Assembly (NCBI RefSeq): GCF_900102345.1
Contig: NZ_FNKB01000001.1
Location: forward strand, 434,001-498,000
Direction: 5' to 3'
Length of the DNA: 64,000 bases
From: Leucobacter chromiiresistens
GTDB taxonomy: Bacteria; Actinomycetota; Actinomycetes; Actinomycetales; Microbacteriaceae
The translations under genes were made by a program, and so were the position numbers. This document shows, in pieces, positions 34,458 to 41,919 of the stretch (its first letter is position 1; every line of letters starts with the position of its first letter). The notes under the pieces were generated by a model that was not told the DNA's origin, did no database searches, and worked only from the letters and a program-made list of their open reading frames with translations.

Positions 34458-34548
34458 GATCTCTCTCCGTCAATCATTCTTCTCGGTGAGCCGCGCATCC
34501 GCGTCGGCCCGGGGACCGGACGGCGCACTGATCGCCGCCCTGAGAAAC

Positions 34549-34579
34549 GAACGGGCGAACCGCAGCGGCTCGCCCGTTC
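34549..34579. terminator. hairpin between hyuB and the third Gfo/Idh gene
   Basis: A 10-bp perfect stem (34549-34558 with 34570-34579) has an inner CCG/CGG pair. On the minus strand it is followed by CGTTTCTC. It lies between operator 6 and the Gfo/Idh gene, so it may be the hyuB terminator or a leader hairpin of the next gene. Confidence 0.55.
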
Positions 34580-34616
34580 AGTGCTTCTACATTCTCAGAG
34601 GGGAACGCGCAGAACG

Positions 34617-34633
34617 TGTCCCATTCTGAGACA
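34617..34633. promoter_or_regulatory. island operator 6
   Basis: TGTCCCATTCTGAGACA matches the palindrome fully and is almost self-complementary. It lies 5 bp past the hyuB stop and 159 bp upstream of the Gfo/Idh start. Confidence 0.65.
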
Positions 34634-34638
34634 CACCA

Positions 34639-36402
34639 TCAGCGGGTGTTCGACAGGTCGCGTCGCTGAGCGGTCGTCGCGGCGGTGTCGATGGCGCCAT
34701 CGGCGATGACGACACCGTAGATGTCGCGCGCGGTCTCGACGGTCACCCGCTGATCCTCGACGTCGACCAGCACGGCCTCGGGTTCGCGCTCCAGCGGATC
34801 GCCGTACCCGCCGCCGCCCGGAGTGATCGAGACGACCTTCTCGCCGCGGCGCAGATCGTAGCGACCGACGACCGGGATCTCCTTGCGCTCTCCCGAAGCA
34901 GCATCGATGACCCACGCCTCAGGCTCGGAGCCGCCGTGGCCGCCGCGCACACCCTGCGGCGGGTTCAGCTTGCCCTCGATGCCGTAGGTGAGCGTCACCT
35001 CCTCGTCTCGGGCCTCCATCACGACGCGCGTTGCGAGTCCGCCGCGCTGGCGTCCTGCACCACCGGTGTCGGCTACGAGCGTGCGCTCGTGCACCAGGAT
35101 CGGATAGCGCTGCTCGTCGACCTCGACGCTGTCGTGGTACAGCAGCGCACCGCACACCGGGCGCTGGTAGGTGGGCCAGCCGTCGACGAACGGGGTCGCC
35201 GGGCCGCCGACGCCGCCGACGAGGATCTGATTCACGTAGGCGTTGCCGTTGCGCTCATCGATTCCCGAGATGACCGATTTCGCGGGAGCCTGCCCGGCAG
35301 CGCCCTCGGCCGCACCGTAGCCGTCGTCGATCTGCGCGAAGGCGGCCTGCACGAGGTTCACCACGCGGTCGGCGAGGTTCGTCGTGCCGGAGGAGCATGA
35401 GAACGGGTGCTTCGGGATGCCGACGACGCAGCCGTCGCGCAACTGCACCTCGATGCGCCGGAACGTGCCGGCGTTGCTCGGCAGGTTCTCGGGCAGGCCC
35501 GAGAGGATGCCCGCGAGTGCTGCGCCCGTTGCCGTCGCACGGGTCAGATTGAGGCCGTTCGGCAGGTTGTCCGGGTTGTCGCGCAGATCGATCGAGATGC
35601 GTCCCTCCTCCGGGCGCACCGCGATGGTCGCCTGCAGCGGCACCCCATCGGGACCGGTTCCGGGGAACGGATCGTGCGCGGTGGACCCATGGAGTTCCAC
35701 TGCGGGAAGCGTCTCGATCGTCGACTGGGCGAGTCGCTCCGAGTAGTTGAACCACGCGTCGACGAAGTCGACGAGGTCATCAGCGCCGAACTTCTCAGCG
35801 AGCTCCTGGATGCGGCGCTCCGCGATGCGAGACGCGCCGACCGAGGCGAGGTAGTCGCCGTACCACTGATCGGGCACGCGGATGCGGGCACGGCACATGC
35901 GCACGATGTCGTCGATATCCGTGTAGTCGCGCTGCACCCGGACGCAGGGGAAGATGAGTGCGCCTTCTTCGTAGACGTCGCGTGCAGTCGCGAAGAAGGT
36001 CGTCGGCAGCGAGTCGCCGCAGTCGGCCTGGTGCGCCTTCGTCACCGCGGTGAAGAGATGGCGGCCCTCGATGAAGATCGGAACCAGGATGCAGTGGTCC
36101 GCTGCGTGCGAGTTGCCGCGGTAGGGGTCGTTGTGCAGAAAGGCGTCGCCTTCGCGGATGTCGTCGTGGAGCTCCACCATGTCCTCGCCGAGCGGGCCGG
36201 CTCCGAACACGTGCACCGGCACGCCCTCCGCTGCTGCGAGCAGCTGGTTGTCGGCGGTGAGCACCGCGCAGGAGAAGTCTCTCGCCGTGTTGATCACCGA
36301 CGAGCGTGCGGAGCGGAGCAGTCCGCTCGTCATTTCGCGGACGATGCCGTCGAAGGCGTTGGCGAGAACGGAGAGCTTCACCGGGTCGAATTCGCGTGTC
36401 AT
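34639..36402 (-). CDS. hyuB: hydantoinase B/oxoprolinase family subunit
   Basis: The 587-residue protein is a full-length HyuB: DPVKLSVLANAFDGIVREM at the start, FLHNDPYRGNSHAADHCILVPIF near residue 90, and the C-terminal GGAGRQRGGLATRVVMEA and SITPGGGGYGDPLERE. With HyuA it forms the ATP-dependent N-methylhydantoinase/5-oxoprolinase/acetone carboxylase type complex, which opens cyclic amides or carboxylates ketones. It starts one base after the hyuA stop. It is the last gene of the unit led by the 41697 dehydrogenase. Confidence 0.9.
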   Translation of the reverse strand: MTREFDPVKLSVLANAFDGIVREMTSGLLRSARSSVINTARDFSCAVLTADNQLLAAAEGVPVHVFGAGPLGEDMVELHDDIREGDAFLHNDPYRGNSHAADHCILVPIFIEGRHLFTAVTKAHQADCGDSLPTTFFATARDVYEEGALIFPCVRVQRDYTDIDDIVRMCRARIRVPDQWYGDYLASVGASRIAERRIQELAEKFGADDLVDFVDAWFNYSERLAQSTIETLPAVELHGSTAHDPFPGTGPDGVPLQATIAVRPEEGRISIDLRDNPDNLPNGLNLTRATATGAALAGILSGLPENLPSNAGTFRRIEVQLRDGCVVGIPKHPFSCSSGTTNLADRVVNLVQAAFAQIDDGYGAAEGAAGQAPAKSVISGIDERNGNAYVNQILVGGVGGPATPFVDGWPTYQRPVCGALLYHDSVEVDEQRYPILVHERTLVADTGGAGRQRGGLATRVVMEARDEEVTLTYGIEGKLNPPQGVRGGHGGSEPEAWVIDAASGERKEIPVVGRYDLRRGEKVVSITPGGGGYGDPLEREPEAVLVDVEDQRVTVETARDIYGVVIADGAIDTAATTAQRRDLSNTR

Positions 36403-36403
36403 G

Positions 36404-38485
36404 TCACGCCTCCTTGCGAGTGAGGTAGATGTTGGATCGGTCGTCGAGTCGAGCGTCCCACTCCGGCGGCACCACGATGGTGGTCGTCGGCTGGTCGATG
36501 ACCGCGGGGCCGGCGATGCGATCGCCGGGGCTGAGCGTGACGCCGCGGTAGCGCGGCGTTGCGAACGGCTTGCCGCTGAACACGACGTCGTCGGTGCGGT
36601 GCACCTCGGGCGTCGAATCGTTCGATCCGGCGAGAGCGACGAGCTCGGGGCGCGGAATCTCGACGCGCACCCCCCACGTGATGATCTCGACGCGGCTGTC
36701 GGGATCGTGGGTGCCATTGCGGCGATCGTGCTCGACGTGGAAGGCCTGCTCGACGATCTCAGCCGCGTCCCTCGGAGCGGGTGCTTCGTCGAGAATGACG
36801 CGAAGGTCCCAGGCCTGGCCGGGGTAGCGTGCGTCGACGAAGTAGGAGACGACCGCTTCCGTACCGCTGAAACGTTCGGCGAAGACCGCTGCTTTGCCCG
36901 CGAGGTCGCGGAGCGCCGTTGCGGCCGACCCCACGTTGAACGCACGCGTGTCGTTGTGCAGCGGCGAGAGGAACTCGGTCGCGATCGGGGCGCGATGCGC
37001 GCCGTATGCAGCGAGCACGCCTGCAGTCGCGGGAATCAGTACGGTGTCGGCTTCGAGCAGGGCACCGATCGCAGCTGCGACCATCGCGCCCGCGCCGCCT
37101 CCGGCGACGATGAGGGCGCCGCGAGGGTCGACGCCCTGCTCGAGCGAGGACTGGCGGATCGCCGTCGCCATGTGGTTCGCCGACACGTCGAGGATCGCCT
37201 GAGCCGACTGCAGCGTGTCGCGGCCGAGCGGCCCCGAGATTCGACTGTCGATCGCACGCGTCGCGGCATCGCGGTCGAGCGTGAACCCGCCCTCGAAGCC
37301 TTGAGCGTCGAGGTATCCGAGCGCGACGCACGCATCGGTCACCGTCGGCTCCTCACCGCCGCGGCCGTACGCGGCCGGGCCGGGTGTGCTGCGCGCACTC
37401 TGCGGGCCCACGCGCAGCAGGCCACCGCCGTCGATCCATGCGATGCTGCCGCCGCCGGCGCCGATGCTCGTGACAGCGACTGAAGAGAGACCGGTGAGGT
37501 GCCCGACGAACGGCTCTCCGAGCCAGGCTTCGCGGGTGTGCCGCACGATGCCGTTCTCGACGAGCGACACGTCGAAGGTGGTGCCCCCCATGTCGCACAC
37601 CACGACGGTGTCGCGGTCGGGAGCCGCAGCGGCGCCGACCAGCGGAGCCATCGACGGGCCCGAGTTGAGCAGCAGCACCGGTCGGTTCAACACGTCGGCG
37701 ACATCGAGCACCGCACCCTCCGACGTGACGACGAGCAGGTCGCCGGTGAAACCGTATTCGACGAGGTCTGCCCGCAGATTGCCGAGGTGATCCGCCATCA
37801 AGGGCTTCAGCGAGGCATCGATCGCCGCCGCCGAGGTGCGGCGGTATTCGCGAATCGTCGGATTCGCCTCGTTCGAGAGCGTGTAGGGAACACCGGGCAG
37901 CTCCTCCTCGATGAGCTCGCCCACGCGACGCTCGTGCGCGTCGTTGATGATCGACCAGAGGAATCCGACCGCGATCGCCTCGGTGCCGTCTGCGGCGAGC
38001 CCGCGCAGCACGTCGCGAGTGCGCTCTTCGTCGAGGGGGACGAGCACCTCCCCCTCGGCCGAGAGACGCTCGGTGATCTCGAAGGTGTGGTTGCGCGGGA
38101 TGTACGCCGGCGGGTACGCGGCTTTGGAATCGAAGGCTTCACGACGGCCGCCCTCGCGGAGCAGGAGGGTGTCGGCGAACCCCGCCGTCGTCAGCAGTGC
38201 GGTCTTCGCGACCTTGCCCGTGAGCACTGCGTTGGTGGCGTGGGTCGTGCCGTAGACGATGACGTCCGCGTTGCGCAGCACCGTGTCGCCGTCCCAGCCG
38301 ACGGACTCCGCGGCGCGGCGCACCGACGCCTCGAACCCGGTGAACACGCGATCGTAGGTGGTGAGGGCCTTGCCGACGGCCATGCCGCCGGTGCTGGAGC
38401 CGACGACGACGTCGGTGAACGTGCCGCCCGTGTCGACGGCGATGCGGTACCGCGCCTCATCGGCGCCTGTGAGAACTTGACTCAT
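36404..38485 (-). CDS. hyuA: hydantoinase A/oxoprolinase family subunit
   Basis: The 693-residue protein has the ASKHA-type nucleotide-binding start RIAVDTGGTFTDVVVGSSTG, GTTHATNAVLTGKVAKTALL, VVCDMGGTTFDVSLVENG and GAGGGSIAWIDGGGLLRVGPQ, all typical of HyuA. It binds ATP and phosphorylates the substrate for the HyuB half. Which ring it opens cannot be read. It lies 52 bp after the FAH-family gene. Confidence 0.91.
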   Translation of the reverse strand: MSQVLTGADEARYRIAVDTGGTFTDVVVGSSTGGMAVGKALTTYDRVFTGFEASVRRAAESVGWDGDTVLRNADVIVYGTTHATNAVLTGKVAKTALLTTAGFADTLLLREGGRREAFDSKAAYPPAYIPRNHTFEITERLSAEGEVLVPLDEERTRDVLRGLAADGTEAIAVGFLWSIINDAHERRVGELIEEELPGVPYTLSNEANPTIREYRRTSAAAIDASLKPLMADHLGNLRADLVEYGFTGDLLVVTSEGAVLDVADVLNRPVLLLNSGPSMAPLVGAAAAPDRDTVVVCDMGGTTFDVSLVENGIVRHTREAWLGEPFVGHLTGLSSVAVTSIGAGGGSIAWIDGGGLLRVGPQSARSTPGPAAYGRGGEEPTVTDACVALGYLDAQGFEGGFTLDRDAATRAIDSRISGPLGRDTLQSAQAILDVSANHMATAIRQSSLEQGVDPRGALIVAGGGAGAMVAAAIGALLEADTVLIPATAGVLAAYGAHRAPIATEFLSPLHNDTRAFNVGSAATALRDLAGKAAVFAERFSGTEAVVSYFVDARYPGQAWDLRVILDEAPAPRDAAEIVEQAFHVEHDRRNGTHDPDSRVEIITWGVRVEIPRPELVALAGSNDSTPEVHRTDDVVFSGKPFATPRYRGVTLSPGDRIAGPAVIDQPTTTIVVPPEWDARLDDRSNIYLTRKEA

Positions 38486-38537
38486 GATGTGTGTCTTTCG
38501 TGTGTAGTGCGGAGTGAAGAACTGACCGAGATTCGAA

Positions 38538-39431
38538 TCAGACCGAGGCGACGCGATTGCGCAGCGTGCCCACCCGCTCGATCTCGATCTCGACGGTGTC
38601 GCCCGGAGTGATCCACACGGGAGGAGTGCGCTTGGCTCCGATTCCCTGCGGGGTTCCGGTGGCGATCACGTCGCCGGGCTCGAGGGTCAGGAAGCTCGAG
38701 AGGTAGGCGATGATCTCGGCGATCGGGAAGATCTGATGCCGCGTGTTCGAGCGCTGCATCTCCACGTCGTTGACTCGGGTGACGAGATCCAGGGTCTGCG
38801 GGTCGCCGACCTCGTCGAGCGTGACGAGCGCGGGGCCCCACGGCGTCGAACCGTCGACCGCTTTACCCGCGGTCCACTGCGTACCGCGGTATTGCAGGTC
38901 GCGCGCGGTGACGTCGTTCAGAGGCGCGAGGCCCGCGACGTGATCGAGCGCTTCGGCTGCGCTGACCTTCGATGCACGTCGGCCGATGACCACGGCCACC
39001 TCGCCCTCGAAATCGAGGTTCTCGCTGACCTCGGCACCGCCGATCTCGGCGAAGGGTCCGATGAGCGTCGACGCGAACTTGGTGAACACGTCGGGGAACT
39101 CGGGAAGCGCGCGCCCGGTCTCGGCGACGTGGTCCTTGTAGTTCAGGCCCACGCAGAGCACCTTCGCCGGATCCGGTACGGGCCCGACGAGGCCGGCCTC
39201 GGCGATCGGACCGACCAGGGCGCCGATCGCGTTCTCGCTGGCGCTGTCGAACACTCCGCCGAGCTCGGTCAGGCGATCTCCGTACAGGGACAAGAACTCC
39301 TTGACCGAGCTCGGGGCGCCCCGGTCGGCCACGCCGGTATCCGCGAGCATCCGCTCGAGATCGTAGACGGCGTCGCCGATGAGCACGCCGCCGCGCGCAC
39401 CGTAGGGATGGTTGTACGAGACGAGTTTCAT
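38538..39431 (-). CDS. fumarylacetoacetate hydrolase family protein
   Basis: The 297-residue protein has the FAH C-terminal fold: VLCVGLNYKDHVAETGRALP, FTKFASTLIGPF, metal ligands Glu in LDFEGEVAVVIGRRASKV and Asp in NDVTARDLQYRG, and GDVIATGTPQGIGAKRTPP. Relatives hydrolyse, decarboxylate or hydrate 2-oxo acids with a divalent metal. It lies 19 bp after the aminotransferase gene, clearly co-transcribed. Confidence 0.9.
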   Translation of the reverse strand: MKLVSYNHPYGARGGVLIGDAVYDLERMLADTGVADRGAPSSVKEFLSLYGDRLTELGGVFDSASENAIGALVGPIAEAGLVGPVPDPAKVLCVGLNYKDHVAETGRALPEFPDVFTKFASTLIGPFAEIGGAEVSENLDFEGEVAVVIGRRASKVSAAEALDHVAGLAPLNDVTARDLQYRGTQWTAGKAVDGSTPWGPALVTLDEVGDPQTLDLVTRVNDVEMQRSNTRHQIFPIAEIIAYLSSFLTLEPGDVIATGTPQGIGAKRTPPVWITPGDTVEIEIERVGTLRNRVASV

Positions 39432-39450
39432 AGTGGTCGCTGCTTTCGAA

Positions 39451-40731
39451 TCAGGCGCGGTCGGTGCCGGCGGCTACGGAATTGACGGCGTCGGCGAGCC
39501 GATCGGCGATGTCCGCGCCGACGTTCTCGTCCATCTCCGTCGACAGGGAGAGGAGGTTCGCCGGGGAACCGAGCAGACCGCGCTCGTAGGTCGCCCACCA
39601 CAGGCGGTGCTGCACGTCGTCCGCGACCTTCTCCGCACCGGCGGGTACCGCACGGAGCAGGGATCCGCGGCCGCGCACCTCCCAGCCCGCGTCGGCGATG
39701 CGATCGTTGACCACCGTGCGCACGGCATCCCCGAGCCGGTTCAGTCGTCGCACCTGGCCTTCGGTGTAGAGGCGCACCGCAGCGGCCCCCGCGGCCATGC
39801 TCACGGGGTTGCCCGAGAAGGTGCCGCCGTGCGGCAGGTTGCCGCTGCGGGTCGGGTCGACCTCGGCCATGAGCTCGCCACGCCCGGCGACCGCGCCCAC
39901 GGGGAACCCTCCGCCGATGAGCTTGCCGGTCGTGAGCAGATCGGGCTCCACCCCGTACTCGCCGCTCAAGCCGCTGTAGCCGAGACGCAGGCTGATGGTC
40001 TCGTCGATGATGAGCACGATTCCGTACTTCGTCGCGAGGTCTCGAGCAGTTCGCACGAACTCTTCGCTGATGCTGATCAGGCCGGCTCGATTGGGCAGCA
40101 GGTCGAGGATGATCGCCGCGTACGCCTCCGGCGCGGCCTCGACGGCCCGCGTCAGGAACTCGATGTCGTTCAGGGGAACCGCAGTCACATCATCGATGAC
40201 GCCCTGAGGCACACCCTTCGTGTACGACGGACCTCCGGGAACGAGCGCGACGTCAGATGTCCCGTGGTATCCACCCTTCGTGACGATGACCTTGTCGCGC
40301 CCCGTCGAGGCGCGTGCGATGCGCAGCGCCGACATCACGGCCTCGGTGCCCGAGTTAGTGAAGCGCACCTGGTCGAGCGACGGAAGGCGCTTCAGCAGCA
40401 ACTCGGCGAGCTCCCACTCCCAGAGGTTCGGGATCCCCCAGCTCGCTCCAGCCGAGAGCGCCTTCGTGGCGGCTTCGGTGATCTCCGGGTGTGCGTTCCC
40501 GTGGATCAGCGAAGTGAAGTTGTTGTTGGCGTCGATGAGTTCGCGCCCGCGGTCGTCCCACACGCGGAACCCGACACCGCGAATCGCGTAGGGACTCGGC
40601 TCCCCGGTGAAGTAGGTCGATCGCCCGTACCCGCCCGGCAGGAGCGGGAAGCCGCGAGGGCCTCGGCGCAGGTGCGGGTCTTCGGCGAGCACCTCGTGCG
40701 CGACGCGCTCGGCGGCAGTGTTCGTATTCAC
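39451..40731 (-). CDS. class III aminotransferase, glutamate-1-semialdehyde aminomutase-like
   Basis: The 426-residue PLP enzyme has ELIDANNNFTSLIHGNAHPE, QVRFTNSGTEAVMSALRIAR, the PLP Asp in LIIDETISLRLGYSG and the Schiff-base Lys in LTTGKLIGGGFPVGAVAG near residue 260. It resembles HemL, but housekeeping HemL is not expected in a catabolic operon. Transamination of an amino intermediate is the likely role. It is the second gene of the operator 7 unit, 18 bp after the dehydrogenase. Confidence 0.87.
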   Translation of the reverse strand: MNTNTAAERVAHEVLAEDPHLRRGPRGFPLLPGGYGRSTYFTGEPSPYAIRGVGFRVWDDRGRELIDANNNFTSLIHGNAHPEITEAATKALSAGASWGIPNLWEWELAELLLKRLPSLDQVRFTNSGTEAVMSALRIARASTGRDKVIVTKGGYHGTSDVALVPGGPSYTKGVPQGVIDDVTAVPLNDIEFLTRAVEAAPEAYAAIILDLLPNRAGLISISEEFVRTARDLATKYGIVLIIDETISLRLGYSGLSGEYGVEPDLLTTGKLIGGGFPVGAVAGRGELMAEVDPTRSGNLPHGGTFSGNPVSMAAGAAAVRLYTEGQVRRLNRLGDAVRTVVNDRIADAGWEVRGRGSLLRAVPAGAEKVADDVQHRLWWATYERGLLGSPANLLSLSTEMDENVGADIADRLADAVNSVAAGTDRA

Positions 40732-40749
40732 GTCAGTCTCTCCCAGTTC

Positions 40750-41697
40750 TCAGGCCACGCGGTCGATCAGCGGCTGACCGGTGAGCGCGCGGCGAACGCG
40801 GTCCACCGCGCCCTCCTGCAGCGCTCCAGTCGAGCGGTTCGAACGCCAGGCGATGTGCGGCGTCAGGATGGTGTTCGGCGCCTTGCGCAGCGGGTGCTCG
40901 GGGTCGAGCGGCTCCTGCGCGAACGTGTCGATTCCCGCGCCGGCGATGTGGCCGCGGGTCAGCGCCTCGGCCAGCGCAGCTTCGTCGACGAGCCCTCCGC
41001 GGGAGACGTTGACGATGACGGCACCGCGCCGCATGCGCCCGAGCACGTCACCGGAGATGAGGTTCCAGGTGTCGTCGGTCAGCGGAAGATGCAGCGAAAC
41101 GACATCCGAGTTCTCGAGAATGTCGTCGAGCTCGGCGAGGGCGAACTCGCTCTCGACGACGAACGGGTCGTACGCGCGCACCTGCGCGCCCACTGCGGAG
41201 TACATGCGCGCAACGTGAGCGCCGATGCGGCCGAGCCCGACGACGCCGACTTCGAGCTGCGAGAGCACCGGAGTGTCGTAGCCGATGATGCCGCCCCAAG
41301 CGAAATCTCGGATGGCGGCGTCGCCGGCCGGGAGGCGGCGCGCGAGCGCGAGACCCATCGAGAAGGCGTGCGAGGCGACTTCCTCCGAGGCGGTACCCGG
41401 AACGATCGACACGGGAATGTTCGCCGCCGACGCCGCATCGACGTCGATGTTGTCGTATCCGATCCCGTAGCGGATCACCGCTTTGCACTGCTGCATGGTG
41501 GGGAAGTCGTTCGCCGTCAGTTTGGCGTAGGGCGTGATCATCACGATCTCGGCGTCGGCGAGACCCTCGCGGAACTCGTCGACGTCGCTTGCGGCGACCA
41601 GCTCGTAACCGAGCTCCTTCGCGAGCGCGTGCTCGCGCTCGAGGTCGGGGAAGTGGTGGGGAGCGACCAGGATGGTCCCCTGTCCTTCGCGATTCAT
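40750..41697 (-). CDS. D-2-hydroxyacid dehydrogenase (CtBP/SerA type)
   Basis: The 315-residue protein has VIRYGIGYDNIDVDAASAAN, the NAD motif VGVVGLGRIGAHVARMYSAV, the Arg in VNVSRGGLVDEAALAEAL, the Glu in DTFAQEPLDPEHPL and the His in ILTPHIAWRSNRST. It interconverts a 2-oxoacid and D-2-hydroxyacid. It leads a five-gene run with the aminotransferase, FAH protein, HyuA and HyuB. The start at 41697 follows GCAC sequence with a weak site. Confidence 0.87.
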   Translation of the reverse strand: MNREGQGTILVAPHHFPDLEREHALAKELGYELVAASDVDEFREGLADAEIVMITPYAKLTANDFPTMQQCKAVIRYGIGYDNIDVDAASAANIPVSIVPGTASEEVASHAFSMGLALARRLPAGDAAIRDFAWGGIIGYDTPVLSQLEVGVVGLGRIGAHVARMYSAVGAQVRAYDPFVVESEFALAELDDILENSDVVSLHLPLTDDTWNLISGDVLGRMRRGAVIVNVSRGGLVDEAALAEALTRGHIAGAGIDTFAQEPLDPEHPLRKAPNTILTPHIAWRSNRSTGALQEGAVDRVRRALTGQPLIDRVA

Positions 41698-41800
41698 GTG
41701 CAGCAATCCTGTTCTCGTCTGTGACGGTTGGCGTCCGCAGTCGTACTCGAGTTCCGTTCGCGGGGTGTGACCATTCCATCGCCCGCCGCGCGACTCGAAG

Positions 41801-41817
41801 CGTCCCAGATCGGTACA
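41801..41817. promoter_or_regulatory. island operator 7
   Basis: CGTCCCAGATCGGTACA, two departures from the palindrome. It lies 103 bp upstream of the dehydrogenase start and 16 bp beyond the regulator's terminator. Confidence 0.5.
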
Positions 41818-41833
41818 CGCCGGGTCGCCGAAA

Positions 41834-41884
41834 ACAGGCATACCGCTGGGACCGTGGAATGCACGGTCTCAGCGGTATGCCTGT
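41834..41884 (-). terminator. rho-independent terminator of the AcoR-like gene
   Basis: A 23-bp stem (41834-41856 with 41862-41884) with a single G:T pair. On the minus strand it runs into TTTT at 41834-41831. It lies 35 bases after the stop at 41920. Confidence 0.85.
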
Positions 41885-41919
41885 GTGTGTCGCCGCGTCA
41901 GCGGCTGGTGCGCAACGAG

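Noticed and set aside
39451..40731. Aminotransferase as housekeeping hemL
   Set aside because: No other heme genes are nearby, and it is coupled to catabolic genes behind an island operator.
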